From Balanoglossus misakiensis (Eukaryota > Hemichordata), in NCBI GenBank assembly GCA_040954595.2, contig CM082583.2:2542001-2606000 (forward strand): a stretch of DNA of 64,000 bases, read 5' to 3'. This document shows, in pieces, positions 1 through 14,900 of the stretch; the first letter of the stretch is position 1; every line of letters begins with the position of its first letter. Position numbers and translations under genes: made by a program. The notes below the pieces were generated by a model. The model searched no databases. It was not told the origin of the DNA and saw only the letters and a list, made by a program, of their open reading frames with translations.

Positions 1-2
1 TA

Positions 3-191
3 CGCGCCACGCTAAGCAATGAAGACTACAGCTACTATATCGAAGAGAAAGCTACGTTGATTTATTCACTTGGAAATGCAATCTTTCCGTCATCATTTGA
101 TCCCCTGTTGTCATATATCAACAACTCCGATAGTCATCCCATGCTCCGTAGAAGTAGTGTGCACGCTATTGGCAAATATGAACATCATCAG
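3..191 (+). CDS. Exon 1 (partial at window edge): HEAT-like helices
   Basis: Residues 1-63 of the visible protein. Only frame 3 is open from the window edge to a CAG|GTAGGT donor (phase 0). It reads as paired helices with a YSLGNA motif and a conserved-looking [11 protein letters not shown] segment, the pattern of HEAT repeats and of the helical domain in vitellogenin-type large lipid transfer proteins. The true 5' limit of the exon may lie before the window. Confidence 0.75.
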
Positions 192-1221
192 GTAGGTTGA
201 GGTGCATGATGACTAACACAAATGTACAATAATTATCTATATGCACTTCCACGATAATTTTAAACAATGCGCAATTTCCTCACTTCCCCGTTGCAGGTCG
301 TCTGTCTGTCTGTCTGTCTGTCTGTATATATGTGTGTGTATTTCTCTTCGTCTGATTGGCTTGCAATCACTTAATGTTGTAGACATCCATTGATTTTGCT
401 AACCCTCACTATAAGAATAGAACATGTTTTTTTTAATACAAATATTGCCCAGTCCTACCTACTTTCGTCTACGATTTCAGGCGGCAAGACAACTGTTGGA
501 TTCAGCCATGCATGATGATGATGAAACAGTGAGATACGTAGCTGCCACGGAATACTTGCGACACAGTCATGCTGAAAATCTAGAATACATTGTCGATGAA
601 CATGGGTATGTTAGAGAAACACAGTTACCAGAGAGAGAGAGCGGGGGGGGGGGGGGGGGTGAGAGAGATAATCATTTATATTTTTTATTACCATGACTAA
701 TATTTCGGCATATTGATGTTTCCATGGAAATAGAAACAACTGGGCCCATTCTAGCAAATGCGTTTTGCCAAGATGAGACTTGCTAATGTGGACATACGTT
801 TCTTTGTAACTTCCAGAATCATCAACACCACATACTTGTCAGAGGAGCGCCATCTCAGCAGAAAACGGAGAGGTTTCTTTGATGATATACAGATCAAACT
901 ACAGACGCCCTCATACGAGTGGATAAACGAAATCGGCACCAGCGATGTTGGCGGGTCCATGGGATTGATACTAAAGAACTCGTTCAATCTTGATATAAGT
1001 GAGTTCTAGGAAGACTTTATTATGTTATTGGACAGATCTTTGTCTCAACTGTGAATCATCTTTCATTTCAGGTCGTTGAACTCTGTATAAGTAGAAGTAC
1101 AGGCGTCAGAATCGCGCTGACCGCGATAGTTGGATTCAACATGTAAAAAATCGCGTCAAGGACACTGTGGTCCCATTTAGGGATTGCACAAGAAAAAGTC
1201 TACACCAGAGTACATATACAG

Positions 1222-1252
<31 letters not shown>

Positions 1253-2735
1253 ACCTGATTGATGGCATGTGTGCTGTATATACACCAAATAGAACAGCTG
1301 GTCTCTTTAATAGTTAACCAGTTATGTAAACATTCAGGAATTTGCTGTGTTTACAAATGTCAGTAGGATTGTCTCTCTTGTTTATTCAAAGAACAATGTA
1401 CATGTAGTGGTAATTGCTCTTCCTGAGATAAATGTTTTTTATGGGACGAGACAAAATATCCTACAAAATATAGAAGTTCCAAATTACCTATGATATGACT
1501 CCATAATAATTCTAAAGAAGTAATTCACATTAACTTACAACTCAAATTTCACAGTAATTAGCCATACAGTGTACACTTTCTGAAAAATATAATTTTTTTA
1601 TCAAAATTCGAAAATATGCCTCCAAAATACAAGATATTGCGCCCACAAAACATTGACACTTTAATCATAGGTTTTGTAAATCATCAAAAGAATACACCCA
1701 GGAACCTTCAAATCAAATTTCAAAGCAATGGGGTAGAGGGGTCTGAGAAAGAGTTTTGACCAAAAAATGGCAAAAATCACCCAAAAATATATTACTATTG
1801 AATTCTTCACGTTGATTTGAAAAACATACATGCAAATCTTACTTGGGTACCCCTAGGAACACGCCTACCAAATTTCAATGCAATCTGACAAACGGTTTTA
1901 GAGGGAAAAATTGATCCAAAAAGACAAAAATTATAAATGTGCATATTATGCATATTTAGCAAAACTTTAAATAAAACTATGGTAACTCAGATCACATATA
2001 TAAAGATTCATACTAATGTCAAAGAAGTCAGCTAATAAATTCCAGAAAAGTAGATTTTTTACCAAAAATGTGTAAAAGACAAAAAAATGCATAAAAAATA
2101 GAAAATTAGCTCAAAAGATACATGACTGTTTGAGGTAGACATAAGGACATGCATGCCAATTTTCAAATCAATCTTACCAGTGATTGTTGAGTTTTTGAAT
2201 TTGGACCAATTTCACATTTTCCAGCTAATTTTTGGCAATGACAACTTCATTTGAACAAACTTCCATCAACAGCCTGCATCTACACGCCAAATATCGAGGT
2301 TATATGCGCAGCGGTTTTCAAGTTTTTGATGTGGACGGTCATATGGACATACATACATCCAAACATCCATCCATCCATCCATCCATACATCCATCCATAA
2401 ATCCATCCATACATACATCCATACATACATACATCCATCCATCCATCCATACATCCATCCATAAATCTATCCATAAATCCATCCATACATACATCCATAC
2501 ATCCATCCATCCATCCATCCATCCATAAATCCATCCATACATACATCCATCCATCCATCCATCCATACATACATACATACATACATACATACATACATAC
2601 ATACATACATACATACATACATACATACATACATACATACATACATACATACATACATACATACATACATACATACATACATACATACATACATACATAC
2701 ATACATACATACATACATACATACATAGTTAACAT

Positions 2736-2781
<46 letters not shown>

Positions 2782-5700
2782 GCAACTGATTCCATAAGGT
2801 CCCATAGTATATTACAAAACCAAATGGGATTTAAAAACGAAAGGTTAAATCATAGACCTTGAGTAGAAGTATTCAGATGGTCATTTCGTTCTAATCCACG
2901 GTCATTTTTTCTGAGAGTCTCTCGTCGTATAATCGTCTTTCTGGGTTTGGTTATTTTTTCAGAACCCTTGGAAGGCTCTGTGAAGATCGATGTGTATGAT
3001 CACGCCTACATCAAGGGCCACATTGGATATTTCAATTATGAGTTCAGTATTTTAGACGCCAAGGTGTGCTTTATGGGCGAAAGTCAGTACTCTCTGAACA
3101 TTCTTCAGGTTTGTGCATTGTATGTTCCTATAGTTCGATCGGCGATGGCGCTATTTAGTTTTCCTTTTACTTAAACACAGAACAGTGGCATTTCAAGCCG
3201 CTTTATGAAATGAATACATGTATAAAAACACTGATTTTGTTACTTCCATCTCTAAAGCAAAAGCAAAGCTCTCGGAATTTAACTGCATGGCGAGTAGTCA
3301 CCGTCCATGTTGCTTTGCTAACAATCCAAGGAAAGTTTTTTTCTACATAGAATTACAAAATATTTAAAGAAGTAAGGAAATGATGATTTGAAGAAAAATT
3401 GGAATTGCAAGATATTAGCGCTGCTCTTTAGTTTCTGTTAAGGCCAAATAAAATAAGGTAGTTAGGTTGGGTATTTGTTTTATTTTGTAATTTTTGTAGC
3501 GTGATTCTCTCAATTTTCATAAATTGTATATATTTGACATCGTTATTTGTACGTCCGGTTTACGAAGCTCTAAAAAGTTCAGGGTCGGAAGGTTAAAATT
3601 AGGGTAGGTCGGGTAATCGGAAAGGCACATATTTTTTATTTGGCCTAATTTGTAAACTTTGTCGTGCACAGGAATACAGCTTCGACAAAATACAAAAGAT
3701 GGCGACAGAGTTTGACAACGTTGTCAACAATGTTGTCGGAGCTATTCGAGATTCGATGTCACAATTTACGGAGCTGCTTTCGCCAGATTCAGTATCATTC
3801 GGTGATATTTTCGAGGGTTTCATGGACACTATCTCCGAACTGCCAAATCAAGTCAGTACTCTGGCAGAGATAGCGCAGAACATTCTCCGGCGTATCGGCA
3901 AGTACACGGGCTTGCCACAGTTCTTCCAAGACCTACAGAATGTCATCTTCCGCGTTTCCGGTCTTTTCAATGCCGTCAGGAAAGATGTGATGGAACTATA
4001 CAATGTAAGTTACGGCCATGTATGCCATGGATACTCGGCGTTAGCTAAGCATATGCCAAGTTCAATGTTTTATGACAGGAATGAGCTTCTTACAATTTAA
4101 ATTTTGATTGAGGAAGTCGGATTTGAAATGTCATTGCGACTACAAATCTGTATCCCAAGTTGATATGAAAGAACAGCACTGTAGTATTTATACTAGCACA
4201 AGCACTATCTATTACAACTTTCTCGGTTGGCAAGAAATATGTATACTATTTTTGGGAGCTTTATTTTCGCTTCTGAAGTGTGTGAAAGTGATTTTTACTG
4301 TACGTAGGGATTCAAAAGCCCGAGAAACTAATTAGCAAAACATCTTGAAGGATTTTGTCGAAGACGGCGATTGTTAATGATTTGTAAATTATTCATCATG
4401 CGACTATTGTGTAACAAAGGCTGGAATTGTGTATAATCAACAACTCGATCGGCATTGTATAGCGCGAGGAAGCAGGAATATTTGCGGCTGAAGGTGTTGT
4501 TATTTGTTTCAGTCAATCAATGACGCAATCACCGTGACGTTGCCCTGGGCAGTAGAACAGGTCGAGGAAGCCATTGTTTCTGCTGAAGCTGCCATGGAGA
4601 AACTATTCGAGTCACCGATATCTGCAATCAAAGATATTTCCAGATTCATATTCCAGTAAGTTTATATCCATTGTGAATATTATATAGAGGAGAGACATCT
4701 ACACTCCTCGAACGCGCGCCAAATCTCGTTTACTAAGTAGATATGCAGTATAAGGCCAAAGTTCAATTTTGAAATTTGTAATTGCGGAGTGCAATAACAA
4801 GTGAATATCTCTTCGCAGAATTAAAGGGTCGGTGTCTGGTGTACTCCATGCAAAAAGGCGAATCGAAGATGCATGTTATTTCAGTGAAGGAAAGCCGCCA
4901 TTTTGGTTTGATATGAAAGGCGAACTCTCGGAGATCTGGGACGAGATTCTTGGCTTGAAAGAGTCCATAAAACAAGCAGGAAACTGGTCATTAAGCGACG
5001 ATAATATCAAAGAATTCACCGGAATTCCAGGGGTAAGGCCCATTCGCAATGACGCTAGAAACGTTTATGGGTTGAAGCAGCGCATTCAAGTTCATAGCAG
5101 TGTCATTTTGATTTCAAATAATCCTTAGGTGGTAACTATTAAAGTCTTGATGTAACATATGGGGGTCACACAGGGACACAGGTTCTGAACCGTCCTAGAT
5201 CAAATATTGGCGTAAATTGTTATGTGTGAACGGTTTTAGTGGTCCTGCAGAGTCTCAGATTGGAGACGGCTTTGCCGTCCAGACCTGAGCAGACTTTGGT
5301 TCATGGGCATATTTCAACGAATATCTAAAACGGGGACCTAGTTTTTGGTAAACGACGAATTGAGAGTCGTAGTTCAAAAGCCCTAATAAGATAATCATTA
5401 TTCGGGCAGAGCAACATGTAAGCAGTGTTCTGGCAGCTGAGTCATTTGACTGCATCTATCAGGAAAGTAGACACTGTATCACACGTTATACATTTACATC
5501 GAAAACGCGTGTAAAACGTGAATGAAAATGTCACCTAGATTGCGTGAAAGATCGTATTGCAAAAATGGCCTCTCGGTGACCTATGCAAATGTAGCTGCAG
5601 TTACCATGGCAAATTGAGATATATCCAATCAGCACAGATTTTTAGTGGTGGCATATGCTCTTTAGAACACTCATATACGCCATTTTTGACATATATGGGC

Positions 5701-8700
5701 ATATGTTAATTGGAGGGGACCGTGTACTTTTAACACAATATAGCGATTCTTTTTCTCAACACACAGTTCACAGTACGAGCATACATCGTGGCGGAAATCC
5801 TCGGCATATTTGATCTATTGAGTGAACCCTTTGAACGAATGCAAAAGATGGCACAACCATTTGTAGAAACGTATGAAGCTCTCTCTCTGGAAATAGAGAA
5901 TATCAAGGCTGGATACGAAAAAGTTAAATTAGGGTAAGCTTTATATAAGCCGGGTGATTCAAGTGGATTTTTCGATATTTATGTGTTTTCCAGAACTGCC
6001 CACTTCGCATTTAAAGTAATCTACGAAGAGAGAAAAACCTTGCGATATTTTCGTTTTGATAATCACAGATATGAAGAAGCAAAGACGTTTGTGAATAAAA
6101 TATTCGGCTCCAGGGGTGCCAAGAAGTTTCCAAGGAAGATCGCCGAATCAAGCTGTGGCGAAGGATTTTATCCCTGTAGGACTGGAAACACCCTTCCTGG
6201 CATTGACTTGGAAATCAAAGTAGGAGAAATTGTAAGTAAGCGTGTGGATAGTTTTGTCTTATTCCTCTCGCAGAGAGGAAAGGTATGAGATATCAACGCC
6301 AAAGAAGGGAGTGACTTTGAGTCAGTCAGTCAGTCAATCAATCAATCAATCAATCAATCAGTCAATCAGTCAGTCAGTCAGTCAGTCATGCAGTCAGTCT
6401 TATTTTGATCACATGGCATACTAATATCTGCACAATCAAATTTATCCATACATTTCATTCTAAGATTCACTAGTAACCAGTGAAGAGTAACAGGAGAGAA
6501 TGACAGTTTTAAAATAAGTCATGCATGTAAAACGTTTCCAACTCTCGAGATTATAACTTGATTAACCGGACTCGGAAAAGCACAGAACAAGATGTGGCAA
6601 TGCTAGCCATTGCTAATACTAAGATATTCACTGGTACTTCGTTTTCTCATTCACTTCTCTTGTTTCTTGTGAAGTAATTGAAAATAAAACAATGACCCCA
6701 GCGTGTGATAAGTGTATATCAATGTGATAAATACAAATCTCAGTAGGCTTTGTGTTTCACGTTACGATTCTCATACGTTCAATCGGCAGCTGGTGTCACC
6801 CTTCACCGGAAATGTAACTCAAAGCGGACAAAACCAGATAACAATAGATGTCGAAGACGAACTCAAGAATACACAGGTCATCATCGACCATGTTAAACTT
6901 GACAGTGATAAGGACAACCGAATGGTAAATTTTATTTGATTTCCTATAGTCTTTCTTTCTGACTCCACTTTTGAGACATGTCAAATATATACATGGTGGG
7001 AAATGCACCTTCATCTGAAAACTGTAATCCTTCGAACATGTTCACCATGGTGCACGTGAATTCAACAGCCATGACGATACATACATGGGAAAACGTGAAA
7101 ACAGACTTACAATCACGAATGTTCAGTTATTGGCAAAATTGTTCGATCGATAATATGATGTCACATATTCAGCATGGTAGAATCCAACTAAGTTGGCCCA
7201 GCTGACAGGATTTTTTTTCATAACTGCATTGAATAAATACGTCTAGCCCATAGACAGTGGAGGACTCAGATTGCAACCTATGCTGGCAATATATTGTACA
7301 AGTTTAAAGGGACAAAGTCGCTGCCCTTTTTCCATTGATTATGTTTGATACGAGACACCGTTTATGTTTTTCTACATGTAGATATTTAGTGAATCAACGG
7401 TCGACCACACACAACTTCCATCCCGTTTGTAGGATACGAGAGTAAAATTCTCGCAAAAATGAATAAATGGTAAACATCGATTATTCATTTTGGTGAGTTT
7501 TTCACTCTTGTGTCTGCAAGTGGGATAGAAGTTGTGTGTGGTCGAACGTTGATTCCCTATATATCCACATGTAGAATTACATAAGCAGTGTCTTGTATCA
7601 AACATAATTAATGGAAAAAGGGGCAGCGAGAGAGAGACTTTGTCCCTTTAATAGAGAGGTTTGTTTCAACAATCTTTCACTTTCTTCAGGTGTTCAAAGG
7701 AATGCGTCTCGGAACTGTGACGTCATCCAGTTGCCGCCCAAACACAATACATCTAGCCATGAGGAAAATCGGAACGAGGCTGTCTATCGACCCCACGAGA
7801 TACATTGAACCGAGAAAGATGCTGTCGCCTCCATGGACGCAATATTGTGACGAATACGTTCTGATATTTAAGGTATGCACATATTGTTTTTCACACGGGA
7901 ATGGGCGGGGCTAAATGTTATGTTATCGACCTAATTAAGTGACATTATTAAATGAATTAATAATGAGTTTCGTTGATTCCACATCATGACATAACACCAG
8001 TGTGGCAATTGCAGCTCACGAGGACCGAACATTATTAAGAGTACTTTTAGTTGATTTCATTAACTATGCTGTAGTGATCTTTCGCTCTATGATATCACAT
8101 TCCTCCGAATTCATTCAGGGTGCCACAGTAGCCGGTCCAAAGCCAATTACTGGGGGTCCGAAAACCGAAGACGAGAGTCCAGCAAGAACACAAAGACCAG
8201 ACACAGGCAGCGCTGGTCGACCGGGCAGATCTAAGAGAAGTATCCAATCAATTGCGAATGGAACTTCTAGCCTAGTTACGAGCGGCAAAGGTACTACACA
8301 CATCTTTTAAAGAAAAAAGATAAAGTCATATTAATTTTTAAAGTGACAGATTGAAAACACATACGTTAATATATCTTCTTAAGTCCTTTCTCAGTATTTG
8401 CTATGGAGGGCGCTCTCTTAATAATACCCAATTTGTCTCCAGTGAATTCGAGTTCTTTGATCTTGGCATACTCCCTCTCGGAATATCCATAAACGCTATG
8501 TTCTGCGTTTTCTGTTTTCACAGAATGTTATGCTTTGTTCTAATAATAATGATGATCTACGGTCTGCAATTAAATCATGCTCTGTTTCCGATCAAACCGA
8601 TTCATTGAATAAACATCACAGAGTATATTAATTTGTGTTCTCCGAATTTCAGCATTACTGTCTAGACTTGGCCTGCCAGGTATCGACGACAGGGGTCCGT

Positions 8701-8844
8701 TGTTTGACCTCAATGTCAAGGATACCACACTTCGAAGGGTTTTCGAATTCCTCGAAGCTGCAGAACAAGATTCAACAATTGAAGAACTTAATTCTACTAT
8801 GGGGTTCCTACAGGTATGCATTCTGACAGAGCTCATATTTTAAG

Positions 8845-8904
<60 letters not shown>

Positions 8905-11900
8905 CGTTGCAAGTTCCAAAGGATATGTCTAATTATACACTTTGTGATCGTATGCTTAATTTTTTTTCTCAGGAATTGTTAGATGCAAGAAACTTCCGAC
9001 GTCCAGAGACGTTAACAGATGATGAAATCAGAATGACGTCATCAGTAAGAGGAATGCCGTCTCGCACAGAGTCTCGAGCCACGCTGATAAGAAATTTTAG
9101 AAAGCCGGAAGAAAGTAGGCATATTAGCGTTTTCTTGCGCAAAAAAATATTTGGGATTGAATATTTATTCATCATTTGAATGTATGATACCAGTGATTAC
9201 CTTTCTAATCCATTTTTTTTTTCTTTTCTTCTCTCTCTTTCTCTTCTCATATTGCTTGTCAGGGTGTCATCAAGAGTTGTGGAAGTACATGCCAAACAAC
9301 ACATTCTGTAACTTTGACCTTGACTGCAAAGGTGTCTACTGTGACCTCGAACTCGACTTCTTCTATTTCCCTGTTCACATGCCCGTCATCGTACGTCTAG
9401 ACTCGTGTCAGTTGCTGCTGTGGATAGTCATTGGAGACTATGAGACAGTGGTGGACTTGATAGAGCTCACCTTTGGTGAGTTTATGACACGGAAATAAGC
9501 TTATATGACTCTCACTTTATTATTGTTCATACATTGTTTCGCAAGGTAATCTTGCGTTAGTAGACTTCGTTTAGGCGTTACGCAATCTATCGTAGTTCAA
9601 ACCACAGAACCGATTCTCCTGGATCCCTGCCCCCTCCCCCCAGCATATGTTTGGCTTCGTGATCACTGCTTGAATCTCCGACCGACCCTAAACTCCCCTC
9701 CCCCACTTGAAAGAAAGTTCTTCAAGATTAAGTAATGTTCTTGATTAAGCACGTTGGTTCAAACAAGTTGTATACTGACCTATTAATTCTGCCTTCGGTC
9801 AGAAGGGAACACAAATATGGTTGTATACACACTACATAGTTAATAGAATTTTGCGAAATTTAAAAATGATGTCGCCCATTTGCCAAAGATGCACGGAAGT
9901 ATTTAATCGTTATGAATAAATTAAAATTGGTAGCTCATGGCGCTTTAAAGCTAGCAAGGAATGAACTCTGATACTGGTTCGTTTCTGTCCTGCAGGAGAG
10001 CCCGTGGATGACTATGACGTTGTCAAAGATGGCGTAGGCGTCGATATTGCTGGAGTAGAGTTATTTCAATCCGTCCAGATTGTGTACAACATGAGTGCCA
10101 GAAGCGCCGACAATGACGGGTCTTCCTTCGAAATACCTGTTGAGGTGAGACGTGATCACGTTCAGCATATTAAAGGTATACGGTCACCTCTAATTTACAT
10201 ACGCCCATATATGGCTGGAATGGAGTATAATTGAGCGTTCTAAAGAACATATGATGGGCTCTTTTTTCGCGTGTGCCACCCACTGAAAATCTGTGATTGG
10301 CTAGATCTCATGGTAACTGTAGCTAAATTTCCATAGGTGACCGTATACCTTTAATCGTTATATGAACTACTGATTACTCATTGCCGTTTTCGATGTCATT
10401 TATGGCATTTTATTAAATATATCTCGCAGAGGTATACGCTGTGAGATGAATGGATGTAAATGAGCAGTTTGACATAATTTGACATTTTCTTCGTTGTTTT
10501 CACATACAAACAGTATGATTTAAAGGGTCTACGACATGAGCATGCACACAACACGTAAAGTCACCCTTTGGGTGGTGCCGTCGAGGTGTGTTGCAGTCTA
10601 GAACTTCATATCATTGAATATAGCAAAAGTGTACCCCAAAGCAAGTCTACTCGACTTTTTTCGCCTTTCCGAAGTTCAAGCGACAGCTTATCTTAATTCG
10701 GGTGTCAAGTCGTTCACACCCCGTGAATTAACATTGCATCACGCGAGTACAACTTCTTTTTTGATCTCATAATTATCGCTTGTGAGCGTTTTTGTCACAC
10801 GAACAAAGGAGAACACGATAATATGCTAGTTATGCTATTTCCTCGAACGACACATTTTAGAACATGACTTTTCCCCTGTCATCTTTCAGTTTGACCTTCA
10901 GCTGGGAATCTGTTCAAGCAAGACCGACAGCTGCATGCCGTTTGTAACGGTTTTCAAAGGTCTGCATTTGGAGACCAAAATTTGTGACAGCCTGGGGGAC
11001 GAAGACGAGGAGGAAGATGAAACGGAAGACGCAGGTAACGACAAACATTACAGTTATAATAGTGTTTATTATTCGTATTAGTATTGTAATAATTTACAAT
11101 AAAAATTCAGGTGCACATTTAATGGAGAAGAATGAACGACCCGATCGATTTGTCATAGCTTAAAGTGAAGGGGTCGTCGCGCCACGTTTGTTTGTTTATA
11201 AACATTACAATTCATCTACAAATCCCTGAAATTACATAATTCTTATTGAAAAAACGAAGCAGCTAACCGTAGCGTAGACTGGACATGACAGCAACTGAAG
11301 ATCCTAGTAGGTCGTGGCGACTGCAGTGGGGTTTGCGCTGGTATAGGAGGACATATGCTCATCAAGAGGGACACCCACGCGGCGCGACGACCGCTTCCCT
11401 TTAATTTTAAAGCCCCAAGAGCTGCCACTTGTTACATTATTTTCAGGATTTTACTTTTCCTCTCGGATTGGGCTATGTAAATAAGCTTACTGATAAATGT
11501 AGGTATTCATGAACATCTTATCGACGCTTGATTGTGGCTGTATGTTCCAATTTGAACAACCGATTCCCATGTACGCAATATTTATGGTATGCGTCGGCAA
11601 GAGATGACAGACTGATGGAAATACAAGTAATATGGCTTAATAGTGGGATTAATGTCGTAAAACATGTGAAATTTGGCGGGCTCATGGGGTTTTAATCATG
11701 GTAGCCGCGAATCGCCTGACATGGGTAATAATTGGTTAATTTTTCACCCTAGATATTTCCAAAATTCAGGGGACAAATTTTGTTTAAGAAACGCAACCGA
11801 TTCATGATTTGTGAAACAATTCTGCATTCCCCCCTTGAGTGTATCGTAGTGAAAGACAACTATCACAGACTCCATTTCTTTCATAGATTCAAGGCAGAGC

Positions 11901-14900
11901 ATAAACTGCAACTTTTCTACAAACGAAAACGATAAATGTATTTTCCTCGGAAAGTTATCGTTTACCCCTGTGAATCGAAATTGCTTGCGTTGTTTCCGAT
12001 GACTCATTCACGGGCATTTATTGCCCCATACTTCGTTTTTATTCCAAAGAACTCGATATGGAATACATGACGCTGTTGGAGTTTGAGGAACAGCTCAGCA
12101 TTGTCAATCTCGACCAATCACGAATTACATCCCTGATAAACGAAATTCTGTTGGTCGTACGAGCAAAGGTAATTCCGTCACAGAATTGCTACCTTGTCAG
12201 AGCTTTTTGGAGTAGTATCCACAGAGGGCGCTTATCATATTTGTGCCTTCTTACAAACCCGAAAGAAATTATTATTATGTCACCAGTGTGAATGTTCACA
12301 GCTCTATGCGGCCTACCACCAAAACCACCGTGACGAAAATAAGTAACGTTTGACATGGTCAAACTGGATGGGTCAAACCAAATGCTATAATAACAGTTCT
12401 GTTACATATTCTGTGTGTAGACAATCGAGGAGATCGCCAGTAAACTTCTGGACGACTTTGAGAATGAGTTCAGCAATTTTGACATGAAGCTTTCTGGAGG
12501 AACCACAATCGGTCCCATGAACGTGGTCTTCTTTGAAAGACAATATCCGTTTGCCATAGGACCTGTACCTGTTCAATTCGGTAAATATACTCCAACTGTT
12601 TCAACATCAGATTCATGAATTTAATGCTGTGGAATCTTCAGTTTTGATCAAATTTACAGTGCGATAACAACACCACACCACGACGACTCGACACAACACA
12701 ACACAACACACAACACAACACGATATAATTTAAGGCAGCATAACACGCGATGCATTGAATGTGTTTTATCGTTTCCTTACAGCCTTTGGTGCCAGTGGTT
12801 CTTATGGACTTGATGTGTCTGTCAATGCTGCCATCTTATCAATGACGTTGAATGTTAGTATTAATGCCACATTATACCTTCATGTTGTATGCTCTTTGTT
12901 AAACAGACTGAGTGTGCATTTTAACGCGTGGTCTGATGCATTACCAACCGACCCACCATATCCGTCTATTAATGTCAGATTTGGGTCAGGAAACAGCTCT
13001 CTTTAAATATTACGTTTTTTTATGAGACATATGCATATGTTGTTGACGATATGCCACAATAGTTACCAAGGAAACAGGCGACAGCTAAATATCCTTTGGC
13101 TGCACCATGGTCACTGGGGGGGGGGGGGGGGCAAACCGAGCCTTCAATAGGCATCTTTCTTTAAATCTGTTGTAAATTTAACCAATTCAAAGTTCACATC
13201 ATCTCATTACCTGTATGCTATTGCAGGTGAAAGTTCGGCCAGAAGCGGGCGCTGCAGTCTATGGTTCAGTTGGAATTGGCATTCCACTATTTTTTGCCGA
13301 AGTGCAGCTGACTGGTCACATCATGAGTACTGCATTTCCCTCAGAAGCCACGGTTCAATTCAACAGTTTTCCTCTAGACCTTCAGTAAGTAGTGTCTGCT
13401 AAACGAATGCCAAAATATCACACCGTGTGAAAACAATAATAATAATAATAGTATTTATTTCTTATAGAGCGCATTACATTAAAAAATCGCCATGCGCTTT
13501 ACACAACACTGAAAATAGAAAAGGTAAAATATAATTTAAATAAATAATAAACATTGCGAAAAACACCTAAAACACACAGAGACAGAGTAATTAAAAAATA
13601 TATGTCTAGGAATAAAATGATCTAAAAAGATAAGTTTTTTAAAATAAAAGAGGAACACTTGTTTGGCTCGGCATGCAACCAGTTAACGGGTTTGTGGTGT
13701 TCTCACATCCCCTTCTTTAAAAGAAACCATGTCTGAAAAATTGTGGATAACATTTTTATCATGCTTGACCCGAACTCTCTTCTTAACGTTCAAAAAAAAA
13801 CCTCGTGACTGTTTTAGGAGATCGTGGTCTATAAACTCCATAGAAAGTCATTAAACACCCACCCGTTTCCGCCATTTTTGTTATTTGAAAGGAATTAAGT
13901 CATGCATGGTCGGCTAAAACATCGGACACATAACATAAAGTGAACATTATTTATCACACTTTTTCCGGTAAAAATCATCTGAATAGCAAATCAGCATTGA
14001 TAGTTTTCACAACTCTTCCTCAAGGTCAAGAATGGATCTCATCATGATTCCTCTGAAATTGGAACTGAGAGGGAGGTGCATTTTCGAAATATGGCTACCG
14101 TTTGGAATTCACATCAAGGAGGTTGTGTTTGACGTGCTGATTTGGAGCTTCACAACCGACAAGATCGAACAGAATGTTTTCGACAAAGGCGATCTAGAAC
14201 CCGACAACAGTCCGCCTGCCTTCACGGAAATTGCCATCCCAGAGGTAATCACCAGAATGCACAGCCGCTGTGAACGTTACTGCTGTAAAACTGTACGCAG
14301 TGTAAACTAGAAGACAGCGTTTGTCTTAAAGTTTTCAGTAGATATAGTCATTATACATAAGTTCTTTGTTAGGCACACACAGGTCGTGCTAAAGTTGACG
14401 TTAACATTGCTTTGAAAAAAAAGTTAATAATCGCCATACAATTTCATCTGCTGCAAACAGAATTTTTTACATTTTGAAAGTTTCAGTGGGTGTTTTTTTC
14501 CTTGCATTTGTTGCGAGAAGCTATAGTGAGTTTCAAATTGTGTGTATATGATCGACTGAAATGTTGCTTTGTTCTGTTTCTAAGTCTCAAGTTATTTCAA
14601 AACGTGACATAACTGCAGCTACTGAATGCACGGTAGAGCAGGTAGTTGGCAGAGACCACACAGACCCAGCATTCCAGTTAGCAGTTGCTGCAGGCGATGA
14701 TAGAAGTGAAGTCAAACTGACATACTGCGTTGGAACCTACAAGAGTGGCTGTGACATTTTAGATGATCAAGCGATGGGTGGACAGTCTGTTGTGATCGCA
14801 CAGGTGAGTACTTATATTATAATTCCCCCGTATTTCGAACGAGTGTGCCTGCGTCGCGGACGAGTGATTCCCCGTATAGCGGGCGTATCCCTCCGAGCCG

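Noticed and set aside
2280-2795. Long minus-strand frames of repeated Met-Tyr-Val-Cys
   Set aside because: Direct translation of the tetranucleotide microsatellite in all frames; same artefact at 15.6, 18.1, 28.6 and 38.2 kb.
13118-13131. Poly-G runs (also at 641-658 and 24391-24400) as G-quadruplex candidates
   Set aside because: Uninterrupted G runs without separated G-tracts; plain homopolymers, possibly with length errors.
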